Source of the DNA: Clostridium sp.
GTDB taxonomy: Bacteria; Bacillota; Clostridia; Lachnospirales; Lachnospiraceae
Reading direction: 5' to 3'
DNA: 53,959 nucleotides
Assembly (NCBI GenBank): GCA_023664775.1
Contig: JAMPEW010000019.1
Span: forward strand, 1-53,959
Below, one piece after another: positions 1 through 8,507 of this stretch (positions within the stretch are counted from its first letter, which is position 1; the number at the start of each line of letters is the position of its first letter). Below the pieces are notes generated by a model. It did not search any database and was not told where the DNA came from. It worked only from the letters and a program-made list of their open reading frames with translations. A program made the position numbers and the translations under genes.

Positions 1-3000
1 CAGAGGAAATAACAGCGTCCGCATCAAGAACATATCCAACAAATGTATTATTTCCGCCTGCGTTATATGCGGCAAGCGCATACGTCTTCTTATCCTGGTT
101 GTTGTAAAAGGCAAGGGCAGCTTTGTAATTCTTAGCGGCATCATATGTATGATATGTTATATCGCAATCCTTTTTATATATGGCATATAACGTAATATCC
201 TCTTGTCCTGCCGTAAGCGTCGTGTCAAGTTCCTCTGTTGCATTAGAAGCTGTATTCCAGCCCACAAATTCATATCCCGTTTTGGAGGCGGTATAGGTCA
301 AATCAACCTCGTTTCCGTTTAGATAGCTGATAGTTGTCAGGTCACCATCGCTAAAGGTATCGCCTCCGTTTGTCGTAACGTCATAGGTCACATCACAGCC
401 TTCGGCAAGAATGGCATACGTAGTTGTGCCACTTATCTCGGTTGTTATAATCCAGCCTTCTTTTTTTGCAAACATCTGTGGGGTAAAATCTTTAGTTAAA
501 CTTGCAACCCTTCTGCCGGCTACATATCCGGAATCGGGTGCGTCAAAAACTACCGTACCGTGTATATTATTTACGCCGAATGAATACATCGTATTGTCTG
601 CCACTAAATAGTATACACTGTCATCACTATATAAATCCCGAACATCAATGACTGGAGTATTAAATATAGAATATACATTACCAGCTCCTCCGCCGGTAAG
701 CGTTCCCTCAGTACCTTGCATTACAAAAAATGCATCAGATGCGTCCACATACACATTCCATTCATCGTTATCATAAATCTTGGATACAGGACCTAAAGAG
801 CAATAGTATGCTGTATAAACTCCCGTTTTACAATCATGTATATCAACGCTTGTGGTCGCAATCTGTCCTTGGGCATTAATACCATAATTGCCACAATTAT
901 ATATTTCCAGCCGATTCTCCCATGTCGCTGACTCTGATGTAATATAACTACTATTACAACCATTATTTGAACAGTTGCGGATCGTATCTACATGTGTATC
1001 TGCCTGTGCACCCGTCACGTCAGTAGTTATTTTTTTGTATAATGATCCTGTCATTCCATCGGTGCAGTCTTCTATCAGGTTATTGCCGTGGGAATTAATA
1101 ATGCTTGCTTTAACGCCGGTTTCGCAATTGTGTATATGTGTATCTGCAATATCTAAAGGGCATGTGGCATTAATGCCTATACCGCAATTCAAAACCTCAG
1201 ATTTTCCATTCGTTACAGTTCTGTCAGAATATTGTTTTACTTTATTATAATTTCCAGCGGTAGCGCTCGGTAAGGCATAAAGATGTTCTGAATTATATAT
1301 ATGTAAATATAAAGAACCTGTATCTGCAAAAATGCCCGACTGCGTTGTATCGTCACCCTCTACAATACAGTCAATAAAATAGGAATATCCGCCTCTCATA
1401 GTTACTGCTGCTTCTCCGCCAACAAAGCTTGTATTATAAACCTCTGTATTGAAAGCATTTATGATATTTGTATTCCTGTTTTTGTACTTGCAGCCAATAA
1501 TCGTTACATACCCTGCGCTAGTGTAATCACTTCCGTAATAAAATCCATTGATATCACAATCAATCAGAAAACATCTATTATTTGTGCTAATACCGACGGA
1601 AGGTTGTGTAGCGGAAGCACTTGCAGTTATGGTTGTATCTACTATGGCAACCTCACCGTCCTGTACGGAAATGCCTGACTTGCAATCTGATATTTCGCAA
1701 TTTGACACTACGGCATCACAGCCAAAAGTAAAGTCTATAGCCATATCAAAGCCTGAAATATGGCAATCCTTTATCTGTGGCATTATATTAAAATCATACA
1801 CATCATCAAATGATGAAAAACTTTTTGATGTCAAGCGTCCCTGATTTTTATATCCAACCGTGCCAGTCTCACCCTGCCGTGCCTCTATTGTAAGATTTGA
1901 GATAGTCACATTTTCATAGCGTTCTAAATATGCAGTATAAAGTCCGGTAATACAATCCGTGATTGTAGTATTACTGATTAGGATTGTATTAATATCAGAA
2001 CTGGCAGTGCATCCTCTTAGCGTAATCCCTGTATCAAAGCCTGTGATGGTACAATCTGTAATTTCGCCTACTGCACTGGCTTTATTCTCAATCGCAGTAA
2101 TTCCCGTCTGTGAGGTGCTAAGCTTGCAACCTGATATTGATTCAATAATATAAGCACCATTTTCTGTCTGACCCAAAACGGTTCCTGTACAGTTTTCTGC
2201 GGTAATGCCCAAAAAGCTTACTCTACATACATTTGCAGTTTTAAATAAGCGTCCGCAGTTATCCATATAGCAGTCCGAGATGGTAATAGGACATGGCGCT
2301 GCTGTCGAATTTATACACGGACCTGAACAATTATAAAATTTACATCCTGTAATATACGTTCTTTCTGTGGTACTTTGTCCTGATACTTCAATTGAGGCTG
2401 AAGTAAATGTACTGTCTGTACATTGAAAGCTGGCGAGCGCATTTGCAACCAATGTTCCGTTTTTAACGTGTACATTATCAGTTGTTATTGTATTTGCTGC
2501 CCTCAAATTAAATTTATATCCATCTGCATCTATGATGTGTCCGTTTCCATTCAATAGGAAATCTTTATAAACCGAATTAATTGGAGGAATACTTAGAGTT
2601 GTATTTCCTGACAACGTAATATCACTGTTTAAAATGATTGTTACCGGATTTGATTCTTCGATATATGTTGAAAGCAGTCCTGTACTGTTCCAACCACTGC
2701 CATCACCACCATTATGGGTAAACAAAGCATCCCAATCAGCTTGGGAATTTATCTTACAAGTTACCCCCCCCGATGCGTATAATGCCTCCTCTACCATGGC
2801 TGAAAGAAGCTTTATTTCCTCTGTAAATTCCGAAGCAGGCTCTGCATCTGTACCAGTTGCCATAGGAAGGGCATCTGCTATCTCCGTCTTTTCCGTATCT
2901 GCCTCTGTGGTATCTGTTACCTCTGTCTTTTCCGTATCTGTTTCTGCGTTATCTGTCTCTACCGCATCTGTCTTTGTGGCAGCCTGCTCTACACCTTCAG

Positions 3001-3082
3001 CATAAGACATAGCAGGTGTATTTATCAACAGCAGACATACACATAGTATTGCACACCCAAGCTTTTTCAGGTTTCTCCTCAT
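1..3082 (-). CDS. Secreted beta-helix surface protein, 3' end cut by window edge
   Basis: An open frame of about 1027 codons runs on the minus strand from an ATG at 3082 off the left edge, so the C-terminus is missing. The start has a strong ribosome site (GGAGG) 7 bases upstream. Residues 1-28 form a signal peptide (basic MRRNLKK, hydrophobic core, AMSYA before the likely cut). A Thr/Asp/Glu-rich low-complexity spacer with repeated TDTEKTE-like units covers roughly residues 30-75. From about 130 to 820 there are many short strands punctuated by DC, NC or GC every 20-25 residues (TDCTITG, SNCEISDC, HNCETG), typical of a right-handed parallel beta-helix. Near residues 920-1000 is one InlB-type B-repeat (Listeria-Bacteroides repeat) with the GYEFVGWNT and LYAIYKK signatures. 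It is probably a cell-surface adhesin or glycan-binding protein. The substrate and the mode of anchoring cannot be seen. Confidence 0.85.
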   Translation of the reverse strand, partial: MRRNLKKLGCAILCVCLLLINTPAMSYAEGVEQAATKTDAVETDNAETDTEKTEVTDTTEADTEKTEIADALPMATGTDAEPASEFTEEIKLLSAMVEEALYASGGVTCKINSQADWDALFTHNGGDGSGWNSTGLLSTYIEESNPVTIILNSDITLSGNTTLSIPPINSVYKDFLLNGNGHIIDADGYKFNLRAANTITTDNVHVKNGTLVANALASFQCTDSTFTSASIEVSGQSTTERTYITGCKFYNCSGPCINSTAAPCPITISDCYMDNCGRLFKTANVCRVSFLGITAENCTGTVLGQTENGAYIIESISGCKLSTSQTGITAIENKASAVGEITDCTITGFDTGITLRGCTASSDINTILISNTTITDCITGLYTAYLERYENVTISNLTIEARQGETGTVGYKNQGRLTSKSFSSFDDVYDFNIMPQIKDCHISGFDMAIDFTFGCDAVVSNCEISDCKSGISVQDGEVAIVDTTITASASATQPSVGISTNNRCFLIDCDINGFYYGSDYTSAGYVTIIGCKYKNRNTNIINAFNTEVYNTSFVGGEAAVTMRGGYSYFIDCIVEGDDTTQSGIFADTGSLYLHIYNSEHLYALPSATAGNYNKVKQYSDRTVTNGKSEVLNCGIGINATCPLDIADTHIHNCETGVKASIINSHGNNLIEDCTDGMTGSLYKKITTDVTGAQADTHVDTIRNCSNNGCNSSYITSESATWENRLEIYNCGNYGINAQGQIATTSVDIHDCKTGVYTAYYCSLGPVSKIYDNDEWNVYVDASDAFFVMQGTEGTLTGGGAGNVYSIFNTPVIDVRDLYSDDSVYYLVADNTMYSFGVNNIHGTVVFDAPDSGYVAGRRVASLTKDFTPQMFAKKEGWIITTEISGTTTYAILAEGCDVTYDVTTNGGDTFSDGDLTTISYLNGNEVDLTYTASKTGYEFVGWNTASNATEELDTTLTAGQEDITLYAIYKKDCDITYHTYDAAKNYKAALAFYNNQDKKTYALAAYNAGGNNTFVGYVLDADAVISS

Positions 3083-3233
3083 ATTACATCCTCCTATTTT
3101 TCTTCATGTTCCCGTCAAATTCTGCCTGAACGATTGACGGTTATTTATCATTTGTTTCCATATTCGGTTTCGCTGTGCTTCGTCTCGCTCACGGACATTC
3201 TTCAGACTGACACCGCTCGTTGCTTTTACGTAC

Positions 3234-3242
3234 ATTCTAACA
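3234..3242 (-). promoter_or_regulatory. Possible extended -10 promoter element of the surface-protein gene
   Basis: The minus strand reads TGTTAGAAT here, a good extended -10 element. The -35 position 17 bases upstream is weak. Transcription would start near 3227 and give a leader of about 145 bases before the ATG at 3082. The 3083-3448 gap holds no convincing gene. Besides this element it has two short hairpins (3294-3307 and 3309-3325) with no U-tract on either side. Confidence 0.35.
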
Positions 3243-3448
3243 TATCTTCCAATAATATTAAATATAAAAATTCCTACAAAGTTAATGCTACTTTGGGCGA
3301 AAGCCCAGCAGGATTAAAAGTCCTGTCGTATAGAAAATTCAGATACCCTTCTTATACTGAAAAACTATACAAAAAATCCTGCAAAGTCACGAAATAAAAT
3401 GTAACCCCAAAAAGCATATGATTTCATTACACAAATTCCCAATTCCAA

Positions 3449-4375
3449 TCACACCGTTCCAAGCAGCTTTAAAATACGCTCAAATTCCTCAGGCAGCCCT
3501 GCTTGAAATTCCATATACTTCCCTGTAACCGGATGCGAAAATCCAAGGGTACCTGCATGCAGCACCTGACCGTTTGTTTTAAAGGGCTTGTCCTTTGGAC
3601 CATATAGCTCATCGCCAAGCAGCGGGTGATTGATGCTTGCCATGTGAACCCTGATTTGATGTGTGCGCCCTGTTTCAAGCCTGCACGTAATCAGCGAAAA
3701 ATTTTTTTTCAGATTTTGAAGAAGCTTGTAATGGGTGACTGCACTTCTTCCATTGTTCATATCGATTGCCATCCTCTTTCGGTCTGTTTTATGTCTGGCA
3801 ATCGGCTTGTCAACTGTTCCTTCCGGCTCATTGATATGGTTATAAACAATTGCTGTATAAATGCGTGTAATATCATGGATTTTAAATTTATCCGACATGA
3901 TTTTATGTGCTGCGTCATTTTTGCATACAAGAAGCAGACCTGTGGTGTCCATATCAATTCTGTGGACAATCCCCGGACGCATTACGCCGTTTATGGAGGA
4001 AAGCGAGTCCTTACAATGATACAGAAGGGCATTTACAAGCGTTCCCTCAAAATGTCCCGGTGCAGGATGAACAACCATTCCCTTCGGCTTGTTTACTACA
4101 ATTATGTCATCGTCCTCATAAACAATATCGAGGGGTATATTTTCTGCCTTTATTTCAAGCGCCTCAGGCTCAGGTATGCAGATATATATGTCATCTCCTG
4201 CCCGAAGCTTATAATTTGCCTTTACAGTCTTATCATTTACCTTGATGTTGCCTGCTTCCAACAGCTTCTGAATATATGACCTTGAGCAGTGATTTAACGC
4301 ATCGGACAGATATTTGTCTATCCGTGCTCCTATATTTTCGTTTTCCACAGCTATATCTATCTGATATTCTTCCAT
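3449..4375 (-). CDS. rluD: RluD-family 23S rRNA pseudouridine synthase
   Basis: A 308-residue protein that isomerises uridine to pseudouridine in 23S rRNA (RluD type; B. subtilis YlyB has the same neighbour lspA). Residues 10-70 form an S4 RNA-binding domain (RIDKYLSDAL, IQKLLEAGNI). The catalytic domain contains the motif HRIDMDTTGLL with the catalytic Asp, and the downstream signature GRTHQIRVHM. An in-frame ATG lies 24 bases upstream at 4399 but has no ribosome site. The ATG at 4375 has GAGG 9 bases before it and starts directly at the S4 domain, so I chose it. The gene lies 139 bases downstream of lspA and is probably cotranscribed. Which uridines are targeted is inferred from the family only. 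Confidence 0.92.
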   Translation of the reverse strand: MEEYQIDIAVENENIGARIDKYLSDALNHCSRSYIQKLLEAGNIKVNDKTVKANYKLRAGDDIYICIPEPEALEIKAENIPLDIVYEDDDIIVVNKPKGMVVHPAPGHFEGTLVNALLYHCKDSLSSINGVMRPGIVHRIDMDTTGLLLVCKNDAAHKIMSDKFKIHDITRIYTAIVYNHINEPEGTVDKPIARHKTDRKRMAIDMNNGRSAVTHYKLLQNLKKNFSLITCRLETGRTHQIRVHMASINHPLLGDELYGPKDKPFKTNGQVLHAGTLGFSHPVTGKYMEFQAGLPEEFERILKLLGTV

Positions 4376-4538
4376 TTTACTCTGCCTCGTCTTATCCATA
4401 TGATTTCAGGATATTTTCGTATCTGTTTTATACTTTTCAATCCATCCATTTCACATATTATTTCTATTATTCCATAACTGTTGCACAAATAATGTAACCA
4501 TGACACTATAAACTTCTTACGAAATCTGCTGAACTGCT

Positions 4539-5114
4539 TTACGCATCATCCTTTGCTTCACTGCCATCATTAGAACTGTCTATTTCATCGCTTGATGAAA
4601 TGCCAAGCTTCATTATCTCGTCAAATTCTTCATTTGAATATTTAAAAACAAGCAGAAAAAATAACAGAAAAATGCTTACTACAACCATCATGTCGGCAAC
4701 ATTAAATACAGGAAAGTCGATAAGCTCAAAGCTTAGAAAATCTACGACATAGCCAAGCCTGATACGGTCAAGCATATTGCCAAGTGCGCCTGAAATAAGT
4801 AAAATCAGGCAAATTCTAATAGGGATATATTTCTTTTTATTATAGACATTATAGTAAATCCTGAATGCAAAAAGCAGGGCAATACCTGTTAAAATAAGAA
4901 ATATGATGCGTTTTCCCTTAAACATGCCCCATGCCACGCCAGTATTTCGTACATAGGTAATTGCAAAAACACCGTCAATGACAGGCTTTGTATCATAAAG
5001 AGCGAATTTACTTGTAATGATGAATTTTGTAAGCTGGTCGAGGGCTGTGAACAGCCCGATTAAAATGATTGGTACTATAAATATTTTGATTTTAAATGTA
5101 CTGTGCTGTCTCAT
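4539..5114 (-). CDS. lspA: Lipoprotein signal peptidase (signal peptidase II)
   Basis: A 191-residue polytopic membrane aspartic protease that cuts prolipoprotein signal peptides after lipid attachment. Four hydrophobic segments are visible. The two catalytic aspartates sit in GNMLDRI...VVDF (about residues 112-125) and FPVFNVADMM (about 134-143), both matching the LspA signature. The C-terminus is extended by about 25 acidic, Ser/Asp-rich residues (SSSDEIDSSNDGSEAKDDA), an addition over short LspA proteins. AAGGA precedes the start by a normal distance. The order unknown gene-lspA-rluD resembles the Firmicutes divIVA-ileS-lspA-rluD block, with ileS absent. Confidence 0.95.
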   Translation of the reverse strand: MRQHSTFKIKIFIVPIILIGLFTALDQLTKFIITSKFALYDTKPVIDGVFAITYVRNTGVAWGMFKGKRIIFLILTGIALLFAFRIYYNVYNKKKYIPIRICLILLISGALGNMLDRIRLGYVVDFLSFELIDFPVFNVADMMVVVSIFLLFFLLVFKYSNEEFDEIMKLGISSSDEIDSSNDGSEAKDDA

Positions 5115-5176
5115 TTATTTTCCTTTTTTATTTTAAACTTTATTGATTATATCGACGAAATTTATCTCATCAAAAA

Positions 5177-5764
5177 TTATTTATTTTGCGCTTCCTCCAG
5201 CATTTCTTTCATTGGTGTTAAAAACGGGCGTGTATGCTCTAACACCTTCATATTGCGTAATAAAATACGCCCCCTGTCCTCGTCCTTTTCAATAAAATAA
5301 CGGACGATATTCCATAATTGCTTCTCGCAATCCTCTTGTCTGTAATCTGACAGAGAAATCAATGCACAACAATAATAATATGCTGTGATATCGAACTCTA
5401 AGCTTCCACTTTTATCATTATAGGACGGAATATTGGTTTCAAGAAACTGAAGCACCGCATTCACTGTATTTGGCTTTTCTGCAAAAGGTATCATTCTTTC
5501 ATATTCCTTTTTGGTTACGGGAGCATGGGTTGCACTTGCAAGCTTACTGCATAATTCCCATATTTCTTCTTTTGATGTGCCTGCTGCTTCAGCAGCCTCT
5601 AATAACGGCAAAGTGCTTTTGGCTTTCCAAATCGATTCTCCCGGAAATTTAGGACCGGTTATTACATATGTTTTATTATTTTCTATACAGTCCTTAAGAT
5701 ATGCCTTTTCTTTCTCAATATACGCTTTTAATTCTTCGACTGTCGGTATTTTCTTTTTTGCCAT
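5177..5764 (-). CDS. Conserved hypothetical protein upstream of lspA
   Basis: I do not recognise the family. The predicted soluble protein of 195 residues starts MAKKKIPTVEEL, is rich in charged helices, and has no signal peptide or membrane segment. The frame can be extended 22 codons upstream to an ATG at 5830, but that codon lies inside the divIVA terminator hairpin. The ATG at 5764 has GGGGAA about 10 bases before it, so I prefer it. The middle has several Tyr and Cys residues (DITAYYYCCALISL), and the composition looks like an all-helical protein. It sits 62 bases upstream of lspA on the same strand, in the place where ileS is often found. No function can be assigned. Confidence 0.75.
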   Translation of the reverse strand: MAKKKIPTVEELKAYIEKEKAYLKDCIENNKTYVITGPKFPGESIWKAKSTLPLLEAAEAAGTSKEEIWELCSKLASATHAPVTKKEYERMIPFAEKPNTVNAVLQFLETNIPSYNDKSGSLEFDITAYYYCCALISLSDYRQEDCEKQLWNIVRYFIEKDEDRGRILLRNMKVLEHTRPFLTPMKEMLEEAQNK

Positions 5765-5811
5765 AGCATCTATTCCCCGCAAAATTTTGTGTTTAGTATC
5801 ATGCATAATGA

Positions 5812-5852
5812 TATAAAAACAATATAGCATCCCTTTATACAGATGCTATATT
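5812..5852 (-). terminator. Intrinsic terminator after divIVA
   Basis: On the minus strand a perfect 10-bp stem (AATATAGCAT pairing with ATGCTATATT, 12-base loop) is followed by GTTTTTATAT. It lies 60 bases after the divIVA stop and closes the long division and envelope operon. Confidence 0.85.
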
Positions 5853-5911
5853 ATATATAAGCTGCCGTAACTATTTTATTGTATAAAATGGCGTATCTGC
5901 ATTAAAAATAA

Positions 5912-7093
5912 TTACACAAATTCAAATCCATCCTCGTCAGCTTCCTCACTAGGCGTATCGCCATTCGGAAGCAATGCCTGTTCGTTTGCAGTTGTAACCT
6001 CTATATCAGAAACATCAGGCTGAATGGTAGGAATGCCAGCGTCTTTTTCCTGAACCGTTTTCGCTTCTTTTTCCGTTTCCTTTTCTGTTTCTTTTTCAGG
6101 CTTTTTCTCAGGCGCAGGCGTTACTTTTTCCGCCTTCACTGCCTCCTCTTTTACTGCGCTGCCTGCAGGCTTTGCACTAGCTGTCGTGTCAGATGCCTTA
6201 TGTGTGTCCTTGGAAGGGTCAGGCTTGCTTTCTTCAGCAGCTTTTGCTGATTTATGTGTTGATGAGCTGCCTGTAGACTTTGCCTTGCCTGAAGAATTAC
6301 GCTTTTGTCCCGACTTATTTCCTGAGCTTACCTTAAATGAGCTGCCTGCGGTAGAGCTCTTTGCCGTACGTCCGTCATAAGGATTGTACCTTCCATTTTC
6401 CTCTTTACCGGGATTAAATGGGTCAACAAAGTTTTCATTTGCACCAAGTCCTGCTGTATAAACTGCACTTGTACTTGTACGTGAGTCTTCTCCATATTCG
6501 TTGAATGCGGAGCCTCCTGTAGCACCACCAAGCGTTGATTCATCACGCATCTGCGGGTCACCTGAAAATGTATCGCCTCCGGAAGCCGGCGCCCTGTAGG
6601 AGCCTCCGCCGCCTAAAAGACTGAGTGCCTTTTCATCTATATAAGAACCCAAATCAAAATCCTTTTCCTTAAGAAGCTCATACTGCATCTTCATAAGGGA
6701 ACAGAAATTTGACTTATATGCAGCGTACTGTGTTTCAAGTACTGTCATTTCCTGTGTCATTTTCTTAAGCTTTTTTTCTGCATCGGCTACGATTACCTTT
6801 GCTTTGTTTTTGGCATCAAGCTCAATATTTTTTGCTTCCTTTAATGCCTTTGCTTTCGTGTCCTCAGAATCCTTTTGGGCAAGCATAAGGGATTTTTCCA
6901 ATGCCGCCTCCTTGGATTTGTAATTTTGAAGTCCATCAGTGAGCGTGGCTACCTGCTCCTTCAGCTCTGCATTAGAGCGGTAAAGCTCTGCATAGCTTTT
7001 TGCAACCTCCTCAAAGAATGTGTTGACATCCTTTTTATCATAGCCTAACCCTGAATGAAATGTTTTCTCTTGAATATCGACTGGTGTAAGCAC
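5912..7093 (-). CDS. divIVA: DivIVA-family polar/septal scaffold protein
   Basis: A 393-residue coiled-coil protein. The N-terminal 60 residues carry the DivIVA membrane-binding and curvature domain (MLTPVDIQEKTF, GYDKKDVNTFFEEV). A long heptad-repeat coiled coil follows to about residue 150. The C-terminal 230 residues are low complexity: first Gly/Ser-rich, then Lys/Glu/Thr-rich, ending in an acidic tail. Typical Bacillus DivIVA is about 165 residues, so the long tail is notable. GGGGG precedes the start. It is the last gene of the operon, 37 bases after sepF. DivIVA marks negatively curved membrane at septa and poles and recruits division-site partners. It could be the topological factor for the MinCD pair in the same operon, since no minE is present. 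Confidence 0.93.
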   Translation of the reverse strand: MLTPVDIQEKTFHSGLGYDKKDVNTFFEEVAKSYAELYRSNAELKEQVATLTDGLQNYKSKEAALEKSLMLAQKDSEDTKAKALKEAKNIELDAKNKAKVIVADAEKKLKKMTQEMTVLETQYAAYKSNFCSLMKMQYELLKEKDFDLGSYIDEKALSLLGGGGSYRAPASGGDTFSGDPQMRDESTLGGATGGSAFNEYGEDSRTSTSAVYTAGLGANENFVDPFNPGKEENGRYNPYDGRTAKSSTAGSSFKVSSGNKSGQKRNSSGKAKSTGSSSTHKSAKAAEESKPDPSKDTHKASDTTASAKPAGSAVKEEAVKAEKVTPAPEKKPEKETEKETEKEAKTVQEKDAGIPTIQPDVSDIEVTTANEQALLPNGDTPSEEADEDGFEFV

Positions 7094-7130
7094 TCCATAA
7101 CCCCCTTATGTATCGTGTTTTCTTAACGTA

Positions 7131-7787
7131 TTAATACCTTCCAAGCTCAGGTGAAACAGTTGATTCGTTTAAAATCTCCTCACGCAAATCGCCTGTAACC
7201 TCAATATTGTTTGGAGCCGCAATAAAAATATTGGCGGATATAGCCTGTAATGTACCCTCCAACGCATAGCAGGCACCGCCTATAAAATCAATTATCCTCT
7301 GTGCAGGCGCAAGCTCAACGCCCTCCATATTTATGACGATTGTCTTTCCTCTCCGTAAGAAATCCGTTACCGTCTGCGCTTCATTAATTTCCTGTGGTTT
7401 AATTACATACACTTCGCTTCTACCTCTATAACTTTCCGACTGTTGTCTGCCGCTGTTAAAATCAACGAGCTTACTGCTGCTTGATGCAGGTCTTGCAGTT
7501 CTTGCACTATTATAAGCTGTGGTCTGTGTCTGACCCTTGTATGTGGAGGTCTGACTTACGCCTGAATAACTGCTTTGCCTTGATACTGGCTGTGGCTTTT
7601 CAGCAGATGTACGCCGAGTGCTTCCTGTACTCTGAGCTTTCCTTGACGGCTTCGGAGGAACATAATCGTCCTCATCATCCTCGTCGTCATCGTCATCATC
7701 GAACAAATCATCATCAAATTCATCGTCGTCTAAATCCTTCATTTTAAAAAAGTCAAGAAAGCTTTTCTTACCTGCTTCTTTCGCCAT
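7131..7787 (-). CDS. sepF: Cell division protein SepF
   Basis: A 218-residue FtsZ-associated septum protein. The N-terminal membrane-binding helix (KKSFLDFFKMKD) is followed by an extreme acidic run (about residues 18-42, nearly all Asp/Glu) and a Ser/Thr/Arg-rich linker to about 115. The SepF core then follows (YVIKPQEINEAQTVTDFL, GKTIVINMEGVE, AQRIIDFIGGACYALEG), ending before ELGRY. SepF polymerises into arcs, binds the FtsZ tail and anchors it to the membrane. The gene lies 16 bases after yggS and 37 before divIVA, the arrangement usual for ylmE-ylmF-divIVA. The acidic run makes this protein longer than the roughly 150 residues common in the family. Confidence 0.95.
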   Translation of the reverse strand: MAKEAGKKSFLDFFKMKDLDDDEFDDDLFDDDDDDEDDEDDYVPPKPSRKAQSTGSTRRTSAEKPQPVSRQSSYSGVSQTSTYKGQTQTTAYNSARTARPASSSSKLVDFNSGRQQSESYRGRSEVYVIKPQEINEAQTVTDFLRRGKTIVINMEGVELAPAQRIIDFIGGACYALEGTLQAISANIFIAAPNNIEVTGDLREEILNESTVSPELGRY

Positions 7788-7803
7788 AATAAAATCTCCT
7801 TAA

Positions 7804-8496
7804 TTATATATTATAATTGCGCTCGCCAAAAATGCCGGTTCCTACGCGGACCATAGTGGCACCCTCCTCTATTGCAATCATGTAATCATTTGTCATACCC
7901 ATCGAAAGAATATTCATATCAATATTATCAATGTTTTTTGATTTTATGTCAAGTAATAATTGGTACAAATTTCTAAAATGTATACGGTTGTCCTCGGCAT
8001 TTTCAACAAATGGAGCGATCGTCATAAGACCCTTGACCTTTATATTTTCAAAATCCTTTATTTTGTCTATAAAATCATAAATTTCTCCTGCGTCAATTCC
8101 AAATTTTGTGTCCTCACCAGCGATGTTTACCTGAATTAAAATATTGCATATAACGTCCTTTTTGGCAGCCTCCTTATTGATAGCTTCAGCTAAATGTACA
8201 GAATCAACGGAGTGAATCAGGCAAGCCTTGTCCACAATATATTTCACCTTATTTGTCTGAAGATGTCCAATCAGATGCCAATTTACCTTTGTGGAAATAT
8301 TCTCATATTTATCGGTAAGCTCCTGCACCTTGTTTTCGCCAAATTCCTTAACGCCATAGGTAACAAGCTCCTCAATGTCTGACAGCGGCTTCGTTTTACT
8401 GACTGCAATTAATGTAACCTCATCTAAGCTTCGTCCGGATGCTTCACATGCAGCCTTTATATTTTTCATTACAGTATCTAAGTTTTCCTTCAGCAT
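7804..8496 (-). CDS. yggS: YggS/YlmE-family PLP-binding protein
   Basis: A 230-residue single-domain PLP-binding TIM-barrel protein of the YggS/PROSC family, which maintains pyridoxal phosphate and amino-acid homeostasis and has no firm catalytic reaction. The PLP lysine lies in LIAVSKTKP (about residue 33). Further family motifs are FGENKVQEL, WHLIGHLQTNK, GLMTIAP and LSMGMTNDY. AGGGGG precedes the ATG. It is the standard upstream neighbour of sepF in Firmicutes. Confidence 0.95.
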   Translation of the reverse strand: MLKENLDTVMKNIKAACEASGRSLDEVTLIAVSKTKPLSDIEELVTYGVKEFGENKVQELTDKYENISTKVNWHLIGHLQTNKVKYIVDKACLIHSVDSVHLAEAINKEAAKKDVICNILIQVNIAGEDTKFGIDAGEIYDFIDKIKDFENIKVKGLMTIAPFVENAEDNRIHFRNLYQLLLDIKSKNIDNIDMNILSMGMTNDYMIAIEEGATMVRVGTGIFGERNYNI

Positions 8497-8507
8497 CGTG
8501 ATACCCC

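Noticed and set aside
2634-3005. 123-codon plus-strand ORF rich in Ser and Val
   Set aside because: It is antisense to the Thr/Asp/Glu-rich spacer of the surface protein, whose repeats create the open frame.
3626-4279. 217-codon plus-strand ORF
   Set aside because: It lies antisense to rluD, which has clear motifs; there is no ribosome site and the composition is not protein-like.
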